The translations under genes and the position numbers were made by a program. Shown here piece by piece: positions 8,054-15,103 of a DNA stretch of 27,198 bases. This DNA comes from JBDKTK01 sp039680225 (GTDB lineage Bacteria; Desulfobacterota; Syntrophia; Syntrophales; UBA4778): positions 1 through 27,198 of the forward strand of contig JBDKTK010000282.1 in NCBI GenBank assembly GCA_039680225.1, written 5' to 3'. Numbering within the stretch: the first letter of the stretch is position 1; the number at the start of each line of letters is the position of its first letter. The notes under the pieces are model-generated. The model did no database searches, was not told the DNA's origin, and saw only the letters and a program-made list of their open reading frames with translations.

Positions 8054-9886
8054 ATGGAATTTAAATACGATCTGCGGGATTTGAAATTCATCATCAAGGA
8101 GTGGCTTCCGACCGGCGACGTATTGTCCTGCAAACGGTTCAGGGAGAACTACAGCGTAGACGATATAGACATGTTCCTGAACGAGGCCTATAAGGTCGCG
8201 CGGGAAGTCGTCAACCCGATCAATAAAGAGGGCGACAGGATCGGGGCGAGGCTCGTGGACGGAAAGGTCCTGCCCGCGCCGGGGTACCGCGAGGCCTTCC
8301 GGTTCCTGCAGCAGAACGGATGGGGGTCGAGCAGCGAATGCATCGGGCTCGACGGCGGGATGCCGCTGATAATGTTCAAGGCCATTTATGAGATGACCCT
8401 GGCAGCCTGTCCCTCCCTGGCCTCCTATCTGAAATTGACCAGCGGGGCCGCCAATCTCCTGATCCGCTTCGGGACCGAAGAAGACAGGGCCCGCTTCCTG
8501 CCGAAAATGCTCAGCGGAGAATGGCAGGGTACGATGTGCCTGACCGAGCCCGGCGTCGGTTCCGACGTGGGGGAAGTTGCGAGCCGGGCCTTTCCCACGG
8601 AAGACCCGCGGGTATATAAAATCAAAGGCACCAAGATGTTCATCACCGGCGGCGACGCCGGTATTTGCGACAATACGATCCACATGCTCCTGGCGCGGCC
8701 GGAAGGAGGCGCCAAGGGGTCTCCGGGCCTGGGCCTGTATATAGTCCCGGCCGTCTGGGTCAACCAGGACGGGTCGCTGGGCGAAAGAAACGATGTGGTC
8801 ACAGTGGGACTTGAGCACAAGATGGGGCTGAAGGCGCAGGCGACGGCCCTCCTGAGCTTCGGAGACAACGATGCGTGCAGGGGCATCAGGCTCGGCCCCC
8901 TGCCGGATGCGGAAGGTTCGTCCAAAGGGCTGGCCATGATGTTCCACATGATGAACGAGTCGCGGATCGGGACGGGGCATAACGCCAACTCCCAGGCTGC
9001 CGCCTCGTTTTATTATGCTTCCCAGTACGCGGCGGAGCGGGTCCAGGGCCGCCCTTTCGCGTCGCGCGACGGCGAGCGCGTCCCGATCATCCGGCACGAA
9101 GATGTCAGGAGGATGCTCCTGGACATGAAGGCGCACATCGAAGGGCTCAGGGCCATGATCTTCAAGGGCTTCTTCTGCCTGGACATCCAGGCCAATTCGG
9201 ACGACAGGGAAAAGGCCGCGGCCTGCGGAGAGTTCGCCGAGATCATAACCCCGCTGGTCAAATGCTATTCCAGCGAGACGAGCCTGAAGCTGATTGCCGA
9301 AGCAATGCAGGTATTCGGAGGCGCCGGCTACACGTGCGATTATCCCGTTGAGCAATACATGCGGGATTCGAAAGTATTGACGATCTGGGAAGGCACGTCG
9401 TTCATGCACGCCAACGACCTCGTGGGACGGAAAATGAGGATGAAAAACGGCAAGCCGTTCCTTAACTGGATGCGCTCAATAAATGAATTTATCCGGACGA
9501 ACAGGGGGAACCAGGATTTCGCAAAAGAAATAGACTCGCTGGCCCGGCTCTACGGATGCGTTGCGGAAATCAAAAACCTTTATGATTCGTGGTATGCGGA
9601 TCTGGCGAATAAAAAAAGCCTCATACCCCTGTACGCCGTCAACGCCCTGTTCGTCTGCGCCCAGGCGCAGGTCGCCCAGTGCCTCCTGGAGCAGGCCCTG
9701 ATTGCCGGTCGAAAGCTCGAGCAGGCCCCCGGGGCCGAAGACAGGGCTTTCTATGCGGGAAAAGTGGCCGGGGCCAGGTACTATCTCAACCACGTTGTCC
9801 CCCATGCGTTCAGCCTGACTGAAATTATCAAAAACGCGGATTCCGATTTATTGAGATGCCCTGAAGAGACTTTCCTGGTATCGTAA
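8054..9886 (+). CDS. Long acyl-CoA dehydrogenase (about 600 aa, DmdC/FadE5-like)
   Basis: 610 residues, longer than the usual 380-400, matching the extended acyl-CoA dehydrogenase branch that includes 3-methylthiopropanoyl-CoA dehydrogenase DmdC. FAD/substrate core: LTEPGVGSDVGE (163-174), KGTKMFITGGDA (191-202), and GGAGYTCDYPVEQYMRDSKV leading to WEGTSF, which puts the catalytic Glu at 446. Residues after about 460 form the extra C-terminal helical domain. It forms an alpha,beta-unsaturated acyl-CoA and passes electrons to ETF. Start supported by GGGGAAAG upstream of ATG. It is the last gene of the P1 operon; its substrate may be the precursor or product of the neighbouring carboxyltransferase, which is inference. 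Confidence 0.9.
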   Translation: MEFKYDLRDLKFIIKEWLPTGDVLSCKRFRENYSVDDIDMFLNEAYKVAREVVNPINKEGDRIGARLVDGKVLPAPGYREAFRFLQQNGWGSSSECIGLDGGMPLIMFKAIYEMTLAACPSLASYLKLTSGAANLLIRFGTEEDRARFLPKMLSGEWQGTMCLTEPGVGSDVGEVASRAFPTEDPRVYKIKGTKMFITGGDAGICDNTIHMLLARPEGGAKGSPGLGLYIVPAVWVNQDGSLGERNDVVTVGLEHKMGLKAQATALLSFGDNDACRGIRLGPLPDAEGSSKGLAMMFHMMNESRIGTGHNANSQAAASFYYASQYAAERVQGRPFASRDGERVPIIRHEDVRRMLLDMKAHIEGLRAMIFKGFFCLDIQANSDDREKAAACGEFAEIITPLVKCYSSETSLKLIAEAMQVFGGAGYTCDYPVEQYMRDSKVLTIWEGTSFMHANDLVGRKMRMKNGKPFLNWMRSINEFIRTNRGNQDFAKEIDSLARLYGCVAEIKNLYDSWYADLANKKSLIPLYAVNALFVCAQAQVAQCLLEQALIAGRKLEQAPGAEDRAFYAGKVAGARYYLNHVVPHAFSLTEIIKNADSDLLRCPEETFLVS

Positions 9887-9944
9887 AAGCGGGTTGGGCC
9901 ATGCCCCGGTTAGTTGCGCCGGGACCGGAAAAAAAATAGACGGC

Positions 9945-10130
9945 TCGCCTCGGGAATGAATCCGCGCCGCTTTTATTAAGCCGGCCCAAACTCCGCAATG
10001 CCCGGCGGCGCATGATGAGGAGGATCTCCGGACCCCCGGCAATGGTCATGGCCCGCCCGATGACGTTCTTCAGCTCCCGCACGCTGCCCGGCCGGGGGCG
10101 GCGCTGCATCGCGGCCGCAATCTTCCCGGA
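9945..10130 (-). pseudogene. Inverted fragment of a second sigma-54 activator gene
   Basis: Read on the minus strand this translates to pieces such as GSVRELKNVIGRAMTIAGG and PEILL, matching the AAA+ C-terminal end of the activator at 4328 (GNVRELRNVIERAMIVAEG). The DNA aligns with about 5393-5575, starting from base 10130 and running leftwards. It has no start, no Walker motifs and no HTH, so it cannot be functional. Its outer end meets the direct-orientation fragment at a shared CCGG (10126-10129). Confidence 0.9.
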
Positions 10131-10174
10131 CGACCCTCTGCCGGAAAATCAAACGCTGTAAAATTGCCGTTTAA
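10126..10174 (+). pseudogene. Direct-orientation 3' end of the same second activator copy
   Basis: Bases 10126-10174 align without gaps to 5686-5734, the last 16 codons and stop of the activator at 4328, including the C-terminal part of the recognition helix and the TAA at 10172-10174. The alignment then continues past the stop codon into the duplicated leader, showing that gene end and promoter region were copied as one block. Confidence 0.9.
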
Positions 10175-10290
10175 TGTAGCTGTACCGCGACATGCAGTAA
10201 GGCAGCGTCATTGGCGTTTTCCCTTACCAATAACAAGCCATCCTATAAAACCACCCCTGAAGTTTGTACAGTCTTTGCTACAAAAATCTC
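10175..10290. repeat. Leader duplication, copy 2 (matches 5735-5850)
   Basis: Homologous to 5735-5850 at a constant offset of 4440 bp over the first part, then with small indels. It retains GCGACATGCAG, TCATTGGCGTTTTCC, TTGTACA and GCTACA. Homology fades in the AT-rich part before P2 and returns at the promoter itself (TTCTGGCTT, CTTTTGCAATTTT). Confidence 0.9.
10264..10270. promoter_or_regulatory. Candidate activator-binding motif TTGTACA upstream of P2
   Basis: TTGTACA lies 111 bp upstream of the -24 element of P2. Because this region descends from the copy upstream of P1, its conservation is only weak evidence; the similar site upstream of P3 is the independent support. Confidence 0.3.
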
Positions 10291-10374
10291 CCGAAATAAT
10301 ATGATTTCTGCAAGACGATCCCGTAAGCATTCAATTCTTTAATATTAACAAGCAATTATGAAGCGCCGGGATTC

Positions 10375-10390
10375 TGGCTTATCTTTTGCA
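10375..10390 (+). promoter_or_regulatory. Sigma-54 promoter P2 (-24/-12)
   Basis: TGGCTTATCTTTTGCA has the required GG-N10-GC spacing and an intact TTGCA -12 element. Expected transcription start is about 10401, 73 nt before the next start codon. A second, weaker candidate, TGGCACTTCTCAAGCA at 10408-10423, also has GG-N10-GC with a perfect TGGCAC but a poor -12 (AAGCA). Confidence 0.85.
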
Positions 10391-10473
10391 ATTTTTCCAT
10401 TCATACGTGGCACTTCTCAAGCAAGCATTTCAGATCACATAAATCAGCACTGTAGATGAAAGGAGAGTCATTG

Positions 10474-11625
10474 ATGGATCTCGAGCTTACCACCGAACAG
10501 GCAATGTTCAAGGAAATGGCCAGGGAATTCGCAATCCGCGAGGTCCAGCCTTATGTGAAGGAGTGGGACAGGCAATGCAAGATGCCCCATGATGTATTCA
10601 AAAAACTCGGCGCGCAGGGGCTCCTGGGGATCAAGGCGCCGCCGGAATACGGCGGGCTGGACCTGGACTGGATGACGCTGGGGCTCGTGACCGAGCAGCT
10701 GGCCTATTACGATTTCTCCCTCGGGATGGGTTCCTGCTCCCGGACCTCTCTCGGCATCCTTCCCATTCTCCAGAACGGCACGGACGAACAGAAAAAGAAA
10801 TACCTGCCCGGAATGGTGCAGGGAGTCCTTACACATTGCTTCGCCACGGTGGAGCCGAATGCCGGATCGGATGCGACTGCCATCGAGACCACCGCGACAG
10901 CCGACGGCGATGATTATGTCATCAACGGCAACAAGACCTGGATCACCAACGCCAACATCGCAAACTTTGCCATGGTCGTTTGCCAGACCGATAAGAGTAA
11001 GGGGTCCAAGGGGTTCGCCGTCATCATAGTCGACTGGGGCACGCCCGGGTTCACCAGGGCCCCGATAGAAAACAAGATGGCCTTCCGCCACCACGACCAC
11101 GGCATGCTCTTTTTCCGCGACTGCCGCGTCCCCAGGTCCAACCAGGTCGGCGGGTTCGGCATGAGGGCGGCCTTCTCGAACGTGGAGCATACGCGCTACG
11201 GGATCGCCTGCGCCGCGGTCGGCGCAATCAACGCCTGCCTCGACCACAGCGTGAACTATTGCAAGGACAGGCAGCAGTTCAAAAAACCCATCGGCAGCTT
11301 CCAGCTCGTGCAGGAGAAGATAGCGGACATGGTCATGGACCTCGAGGCTTCGCGATGGATAGCTTTCCGGCTTGGCTACATGAAAGACAAGGGCATGAAC
11401 GTTGCGCGGGAGACGTCCATCGCCAAGTACCACAACATGGAAGCGCTGCACAGGTGCGCGAAAGCCGCAGTGGAACTGCACGGCTCCTACGGGCTGAGCG
11501 ACGAATATCCCCTGGAAAGACTGTACCGCGACTGCATGGCGCCGATCATTTACGGCGGCACGGCGCATGTCCATAAACTTATCCTGGGCAGGCTGGAACT
11601 GGGGATCGATTCCGTATCCAGGTAA
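10474..11625 (+). CDS. Acyl-CoA dehydrogenase, GCDH-like, lacking the usual catalytic glutamate
   Basis: 383 residues. The family core is clear: TVEPNAGSDATAIET (125-139), NGNKTWITNANIA (151-163), RYGIACAAVGA (241-251), YCKDRQQFKKPI and LSDEYPLERLYRD (341-353). The C-terminus HVHKLILGRLELGI closely resembles glutaryl-CoA dehydrogenases. However, the catalytic Glu of the YEGT motif is Gly361 (YGGT), and the alternative position used by isovaleryl-CoA dehydrogenase is Thr240. The glutaryl-carboxylate-binding Arg is also not evident. The base must therefore lie elsewhere, as may suit an alicyclic substrate or 1,4-dehydrogenation. The start at 10474 has AAAGGAGAG upstream; the in-frame ATG at 10456 overlaps that site. 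It is the first gene after P2, directly upstream of fixC, fixX, etfB and etfA. Confidence 0.9.
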   Translation: MDLELTTEQAMFKEMAREFAIREVQPYVKEWDRQCKMPHDVFKKLGAQGLLGIKAPPEYGGLDLDWMTLGLVTEQLAYYDFSLGMGSCSRTSLGILPILQNGTDEQKKKYLPGMVQGVLTHCFATVEPNAGSDATAIETTATADGDDYVINGNKTWITNANIANFAMVVCQTDKSKGSKGFAVIIVDWGTPGFTRAPIENKMAFRHHDHGMLFFRDCRVPRSNQVGGFGMRAAFSNVEHTRYGIACAAVGAINACLDHSVNYCKDRQQFKKPIGSFQLVQEKIADMVMDLEASRWIAFRLGYMKDKGMNVARETSIAKYHNMEALHRCAKAAVELHGSYGLSDEYPLERLYRDCMAPIIYGGTAHVHKLILGRLELGIDSVSR

Positions 11626-11664
11626 ACGCGCCCGGAAGAATTTCTGTCAGCGACAGGGGAACAG

Positions 11665-12954
11665 ATGGAAAAATTTGATGCGATAGTTATCGGCGCCGGG
11701 CCCGCGGGCTGCGCCGCCGCCGTGGTGATGGCGAGGGGCGGACTCAATGTGCTCGTCATTGAAAGAGGCAAATACGCAGGCGCCAAGAACATGTGGGGCG
11801 GGGCTTTCTTCGGCCCCGTGATGGACGAGATATTCCCGGACTTCCGCAAGGAAGCGCCGGTCGAGAGATACATCAGCCGTCACGCCATATCATTCATGAC
11901 AAAAGACGACTGCCTGACCGTGGATTTCCGCAGCGGCCACGACGGGGAAGGTTCAACATACCCGGGGTTCATAACGCTGCGCGCCAGGTTCGACCAGTGG
12001 ATGGCGCGGAAGGTGGAGCAGGCGGGGGCGATCATTGCCACCAGCCTTGAGGCGGACGGGTTCGTTTATGAAAAGGGCGCAATCGCCGGGGTCAAGGTGG
12101 GCGGGGAGGAATTCCCGTCAAACATTGTCATCCTGGCCGACGGCGCCAACTCGCTGCTGGCGAAGAAGGCGGGCCTCCGCGGCGATTTCGCCGCCGCCGA
12201 CCTCAAGCAGGGGGTCAAGGAAGTCATCCGCCTGCCGCAATCCGTGATCGAAGACAGGTTCAACCTGCGGGCCAATGAAGGCGTCGCCATGGAATTCGTG
12301 GGCGCCTGCACCAGGGGACTTCCGGGCGGCGGTTTCATCTACACAAACAAGGACAGCATCTCGGTCGGGGTGGTCGTCCAGCTCAGCGCGCTGCTGCAAA
12401 AAGAAATAAACGCGGCGGACCTGCTGGAGGACTTCAAGGCCCACCCCTTCATCCGCAACCTCGTCAGGGACGGGGAGCTTCTCGAATACTCGGCACACCT
12501 GATTCCCGTTTCAGGGCTGAAGATGATGCCGCGCCTTTACGCCGATGGGATAATGGTCGCCGGTGATGCGGCCGCAATGGTCCTGGGCACAGGCCTCATC
12601 CTGGAAGGCGCCAATTTTGCCATGGCCGCGGGCGCGGCAGCAGCCGAGACGGCAATCGGGGCGAAGCAGGCGGGCGATTTCTCCGCGGCGGCGCTTTCCG
12701 CTTACGGGGAAAAACTCAAGTCCCGCTTTGTCCTGCAGGACCTCGAGATGTTCCGCAATGCGCCGCATTTCCTGGAGAACGAGAGGATCTACAACGCCTA
12801 TCCGGAGCTTGCCTGCTCCGTCATGCACAGGCTGTTCACCTCCGACGGGAAACCGCGGACGAAGACCTTCGACAACCTGAAGGGCTCCCTGAAGGACAAC
12901 GTGACGATCTGGCAGGTCATTTCCGACTCGATGAAAGCGAGGAAAGCGCTGTGA
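11665..12954 (+). CDS. fixC: FixC-like FAD-dependent oxidoreductase (ETF-quinone oxidoreductase family)
   Basis: 429 residues, the length of FixC proteins. The N-terminal FAD-binding Rossmann motif is IGAGPAGCAAA (9-19), followed by an ERGKYAGAKNMWGG segment typical of FixC/ETF-QO. A second FAD-contact motif, ADGIMVAGDAA, lies near residue 295, followed by LILEGANFAM. It accepts electrons from the reduced electron-transfer flavoprotein and, with FixX, passes them to quinone or, in bifurcating FixABCX complexes, also to ferredoxin or flavodoxin. It overlaps the next gene by 4 bp (GTGA), so the two are translationally coupled. The following genes etfB and etfA correspond to fixA and fixB, giving the unusual order C-X-A-B. 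Confidence 0.92.
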   Translation: MEKFDAIVIGAGPAGCAAAVVMARGGLNVLVIERGKYAGAKNMWGGAFFGPVMDEIFPDFRKEAPVERYISRHAISFMTKDDCLTVDFRSGHDGEGSTYPGFITLRARFDQWMARKVEQAGAIIATSLEADGFVYEKGAIAGVKVGGEEFPSNIVILADGANSLLAKKAGLRGDFAAADLKQGVKEVIRLPQSVIEDRFNLRANEGVAMEFVGACTRGLPGGGFIYTNKDSISVGVVVQLSALLQKEINAADLLEDFKAHPFIRNLVRDGELLEYSAHLIPVSGLKMMPRLYADGIMVAGDAAAMVLGTGLILEGANFAMAAGAAAAETAIGAKQAGDFSAAALSAYGEKLKSRFVLQDLEMFRNAPHFLENERIYNAYPELACSVMHRLFTSDGKPRTKTFDNLKGSLKDNVTIWQVISDSMKARKAL

Positions 12955-13220
12955 AAGTTGAAGACAAGCTGGCCCTGAACAAGTTTGAGATAGACCGCGA
13001 GGTCCACATCCGCGTGGACGAAGCGCTGTGCGAGTCCTGCGGGCCGAAGCAGTGCCGCTTTGCCTGCCCGGCCCAGTGCTACAACCTGCGCGACGGGCAT
13101 ATTACCTTCTCCTATGAGGGGTGCCTGGAATGCGGCAGCTGCAGGTTCTCGTGCGACAAGGACGCGATCAACTGGGTGAACCCCCGCGGCGGTTTCGGCA
13201 TTTGTTACCAGTACGGTTAA
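12951..13220 (+). CDS. fixX: FixX-like ferredoxin (iron-sulfur partner of FixC)
   Basis: 89 residues, a typical FixX length. It starts with GTG in a GTGA overlap with the fixC stop. Nine cysteines are present: C27, C30, C35, C39, C43, then C58, C61, C64 and C68, the last four forming CLECGSCRFSC, a 4Fe-4S ligand set; the first group could hold a second cluster or a remnant. The ending INWVNPRGGFGICYQYG is typical of FixX. It should carry electrons between FixC and the quinone pool or another acceptor at the membrane surface. Confidence 0.92.
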   Translation: MKVEDKLALNKFEIDREVHIRVDEALCESCGPKQCRFACPAQCYNLRDGHITFSYEGCLECGSCRFSCDKDAINWVNPRGGFGICYQYG

Positions 13221-13229
13221 GGAGGAGAT

Positions 13230-14039
13230 ATGGAAATCATAGTTTGCATCAAGCCTGTTCTTGATCCCGACCTGCCGCCGGCGAAGTTCGCCGTGGACGG
13301 CAAAAACAACAAGGTGGTGCCCCCGGAAGGCATGCCGCTCGTCGTCAACCCTTACGACCTGCTGGCCGTGGAGGCCGCAGTCAGGATCAAGGAGGCCAAA
13401 GGCGGAAAAATTACAGTTATCACTCTGGGGACAGTGAACGCCGAGGAAGCGGTCCGGAAGGCCCTGGCCATGGGGGCCGACGACGCGGCCATCCTTGACG
13501 ACGGCGCGTTCGCCGCGTCTGACGGTTTCGGGACGGCATACGCCCTTGTCCAGGCGGTGAAGAAAATCGGGGCATTCGACCTGGTGCTTTGCGGCAGGCA
13601 GGCGGCGGACTGGGATTCCGGCATAGTCGGATCGGCCATGGCCGAGTACCTGGGGATCCCCGTCATCACACGGGCCAAGTCGATTGAAATAACCGATAAC
13701 GGCCAGAAGCCAGAGCTGAGGGCCGAGCGCATCGTGATGAACGGCTCCGAAGTGTACGAATGCGGCCTGCCGGCCCTGGTCACCCTCAGCAATGAAATGG
13801 GCCAGGCAAGGATACCTTCGGGATGGGGCATAATCACTGCCGCCAAAAAGCAGATCGCCAGGTGGAAAGCGGCCGATATCAATGCGGACGCCGCGAAGAC
13901 CGGCCCGGCGGCCGTCAGGAACAGCCTCCTGAAGCTGTACGTGCCGGTGTACCAGCGCACTTGCGAGATGGTGGCCGGCAAGGACCCGGACGAGGCTGTG
14001 GCGAAGCTGGCCGAAAAAATAATAGCGATAAGACCGTGA
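13230..14039 (+). CDS. etfB: Electron transfer flavoprotein beta subunit (FixA type)
   Basis: 269 residues, normal for EtfB. Family signatures are MEIIVCIKPVLDP at the N-terminus, VVNPYDLLAVEAAVRIKE (about 38-55), and the AMP/FAD-contact region CGRQAADWDSGIVG (about 121-134). It forms a heterodimer with the EtfA encoded 8 bp downstream and receives electrons from the acyl-CoA dehydrogenases of this operon and probably of the flanking ones. GGAGGAG precedes the ATG. Whether this ETF is of the bifurcating class cannot be settled by eye. Confidence 0.95.
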   Translation: MEIIVCIKPVLDPDLPPAKFAVDGKNNKVVPPEGMPLVVNPYDLLAVEAAVRIKEAKGGKITVITLGTVNAEEAVRKALAMGADDAAILDDGAFAASDGFGTAYALVQAVKKIGAFDLVLCGRQAADWDSGIVGSAMAEYLGIPVITRAKSIEITDNGQKPELRAERIVMNGSEVYECGLPALVTLSNEMGQARIPSGWGIITAAKKQIARWKAADINADAAKTGPAAVRNSLLKLYVPVYQRTCEMVAGKDPDEAVAKLAEKIIAIRP

Positions 14040-14047
14040 GGTAAAAA

Positions 14048-15043
14048 ATGGCCGATCAAAAAAATATTCTCGTCATAGGCGAACTTGACAGGGACAAATT
14101 ATCATCCACAACGCTGGAGATGCTCTCCGGGGCCGGGCAACTGGCGGGGTCCGCGGGGGGCGAAGTCCACCTGCTGCTGTTCGGAGAGGGGTCCGGCGGC
14201 ATTCACTCGGGAATCGGCAACGGGGCGGACAAGGTTTATGTCGCGGCGGCCGCGGCCTTCAATGAGTACAACAGCGATGCCTGCACTTCTCTGGCTGCCG
14301 ACCTCTGCCGGAAGCAGGGTTATGCCCTGTGCCTGCTGGAACAATCGGACCTCGGGCGCGACCTCGCCCCGCGTCTGGCGGCGAGGCTGGATGCCGGTTT
14401 GTGCATGGACTGCGTCGAGGTGAAATATGACCCGGAGAAAAAGGCATTCATCCAGACCAGGCCCGCATACGGCGGAAAGGCAATGGCAGTACATTCATCC
14501 CCGGAAGGCCGCCTCCAGGTAAATACTATCAGGCCGAAATCGATGCCGGTTTCCGGCGCCGAAAAAAAGGCCCGGGGTGAGATGGTCGTCCTCAGGGAAG
14601 AGATAGACCCTGCGGGCATGAAGGTCAGGCTGCTGGAATTCAGGAAGCAGGAAACTTCCGGGGCCAGGCTTGAAGACGCAAAGATAATCGTGGCGGGAGG
14701 CGGCGGCCTCGGGGGCCCCGACGGTTTCAACATGATTAAGGAACTCGCCGATGCGCTGGGGGGAGTCGTGGGAGCGACGCGGGTCCCGGTCGATGAAAAC
14801 TGGGTGCCGCTCAGCATGGAAATCGGGCAGACGGGGAAAATCGTCAGTCCGCAGCTCTATATCGCCATCGGAATATCCGGGGCGGCCCAGCATATCACCG
14901 GGATACTGAGTTCAAAAAAGATTGTCACAATCAACAGGGACCCCGACGCCAACATGTTCAAGATATCGGACCTGGGGATAGTGGCCGATTACAAGGCGGT
15001 TGTGCCCGGGCTTATCAAGAAACTCAAGGAACTCAACGCCTAG
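14048..15043 (+). CDS. etfA: Electron transfer flavoprotein alpha subunit (FixB type)
   Basis: 331 residues. The C-terminal FAD domain is unmistakable: AGGGGLGGPDGF (about 217-228), VPVDENWVPLSMEIGQTGKI (about 245-264), LYIAIGISGAAQHITGI and TINRDPDANMFKISDLGIVAD. The usual SRA before VD is ATR here, a small departure. It binds the exchangeable FAD that passes electrons to FixC. AGGT precedes the start, and only 8 bp separate it from etfB. Confidence 0.95.
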   Translation: MADQKNILVIGELDRDKLSSTTLEMLSGAGQLAGSAGGEVHLLLFGEGSGGIHSGIGNGADKVYVAAAAAFNEYNSDACTSLAADLCRKQGYALCLLEQSDLGRDLAPRLAARLDAGLCMDCVEVKYDPEKKAFIQTRPAYGGKAMAVHSSPEGRLQVNTIRPKSMPVSGAEKKARGEMVVLREEIDPAGMKVRLLEFRKQETSGARLEDAKIIVAGGGGLGGPDGFNMIKELADALGGVVGATRVPVDENWVPLSMEIGQTGKIVSPQLYIAIGISGAAQHITGILSSKKIVTINRDPDANMFKISDLGIVADYKAVVPGLIKKLKELNA

Positions 15044-15103
15044 GGGTTATCTCCTGACGGCAATAGGCATGAACGGCAATAAAAGAATTCAAGGAGGCTG
15101 AAA

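Larger units (their letters stand above)
9887..10473. other. Intergenic region built from regulator debris and a duplicated promoter region
   Basis: The 587-bp gap contains, in order: about 58 bp without recognised content, an inverted fragment of the activator gene (9945-10130), the last 16 codons of the activator in direct orientation (to 10174), a diverged copy of the P1 upstream region (10175-10290), an AT-rich stretch, sigma-54 promoter P2, and a leader of about 73 nt. No intact gene is present. Confidence 0.85.

Noticed and set aside
6815..9409. 864-codon open frame on the minus strand opposite the carboxyltransferase and acyl-CoA dehydrogenase genes
   Set aside because: Its translation has no recognisable domain, is rich in Arg, Gly, Pro and His, and is the expected mirror of GC-rich coding strands. 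The plus-strand genes have clear family motifs.
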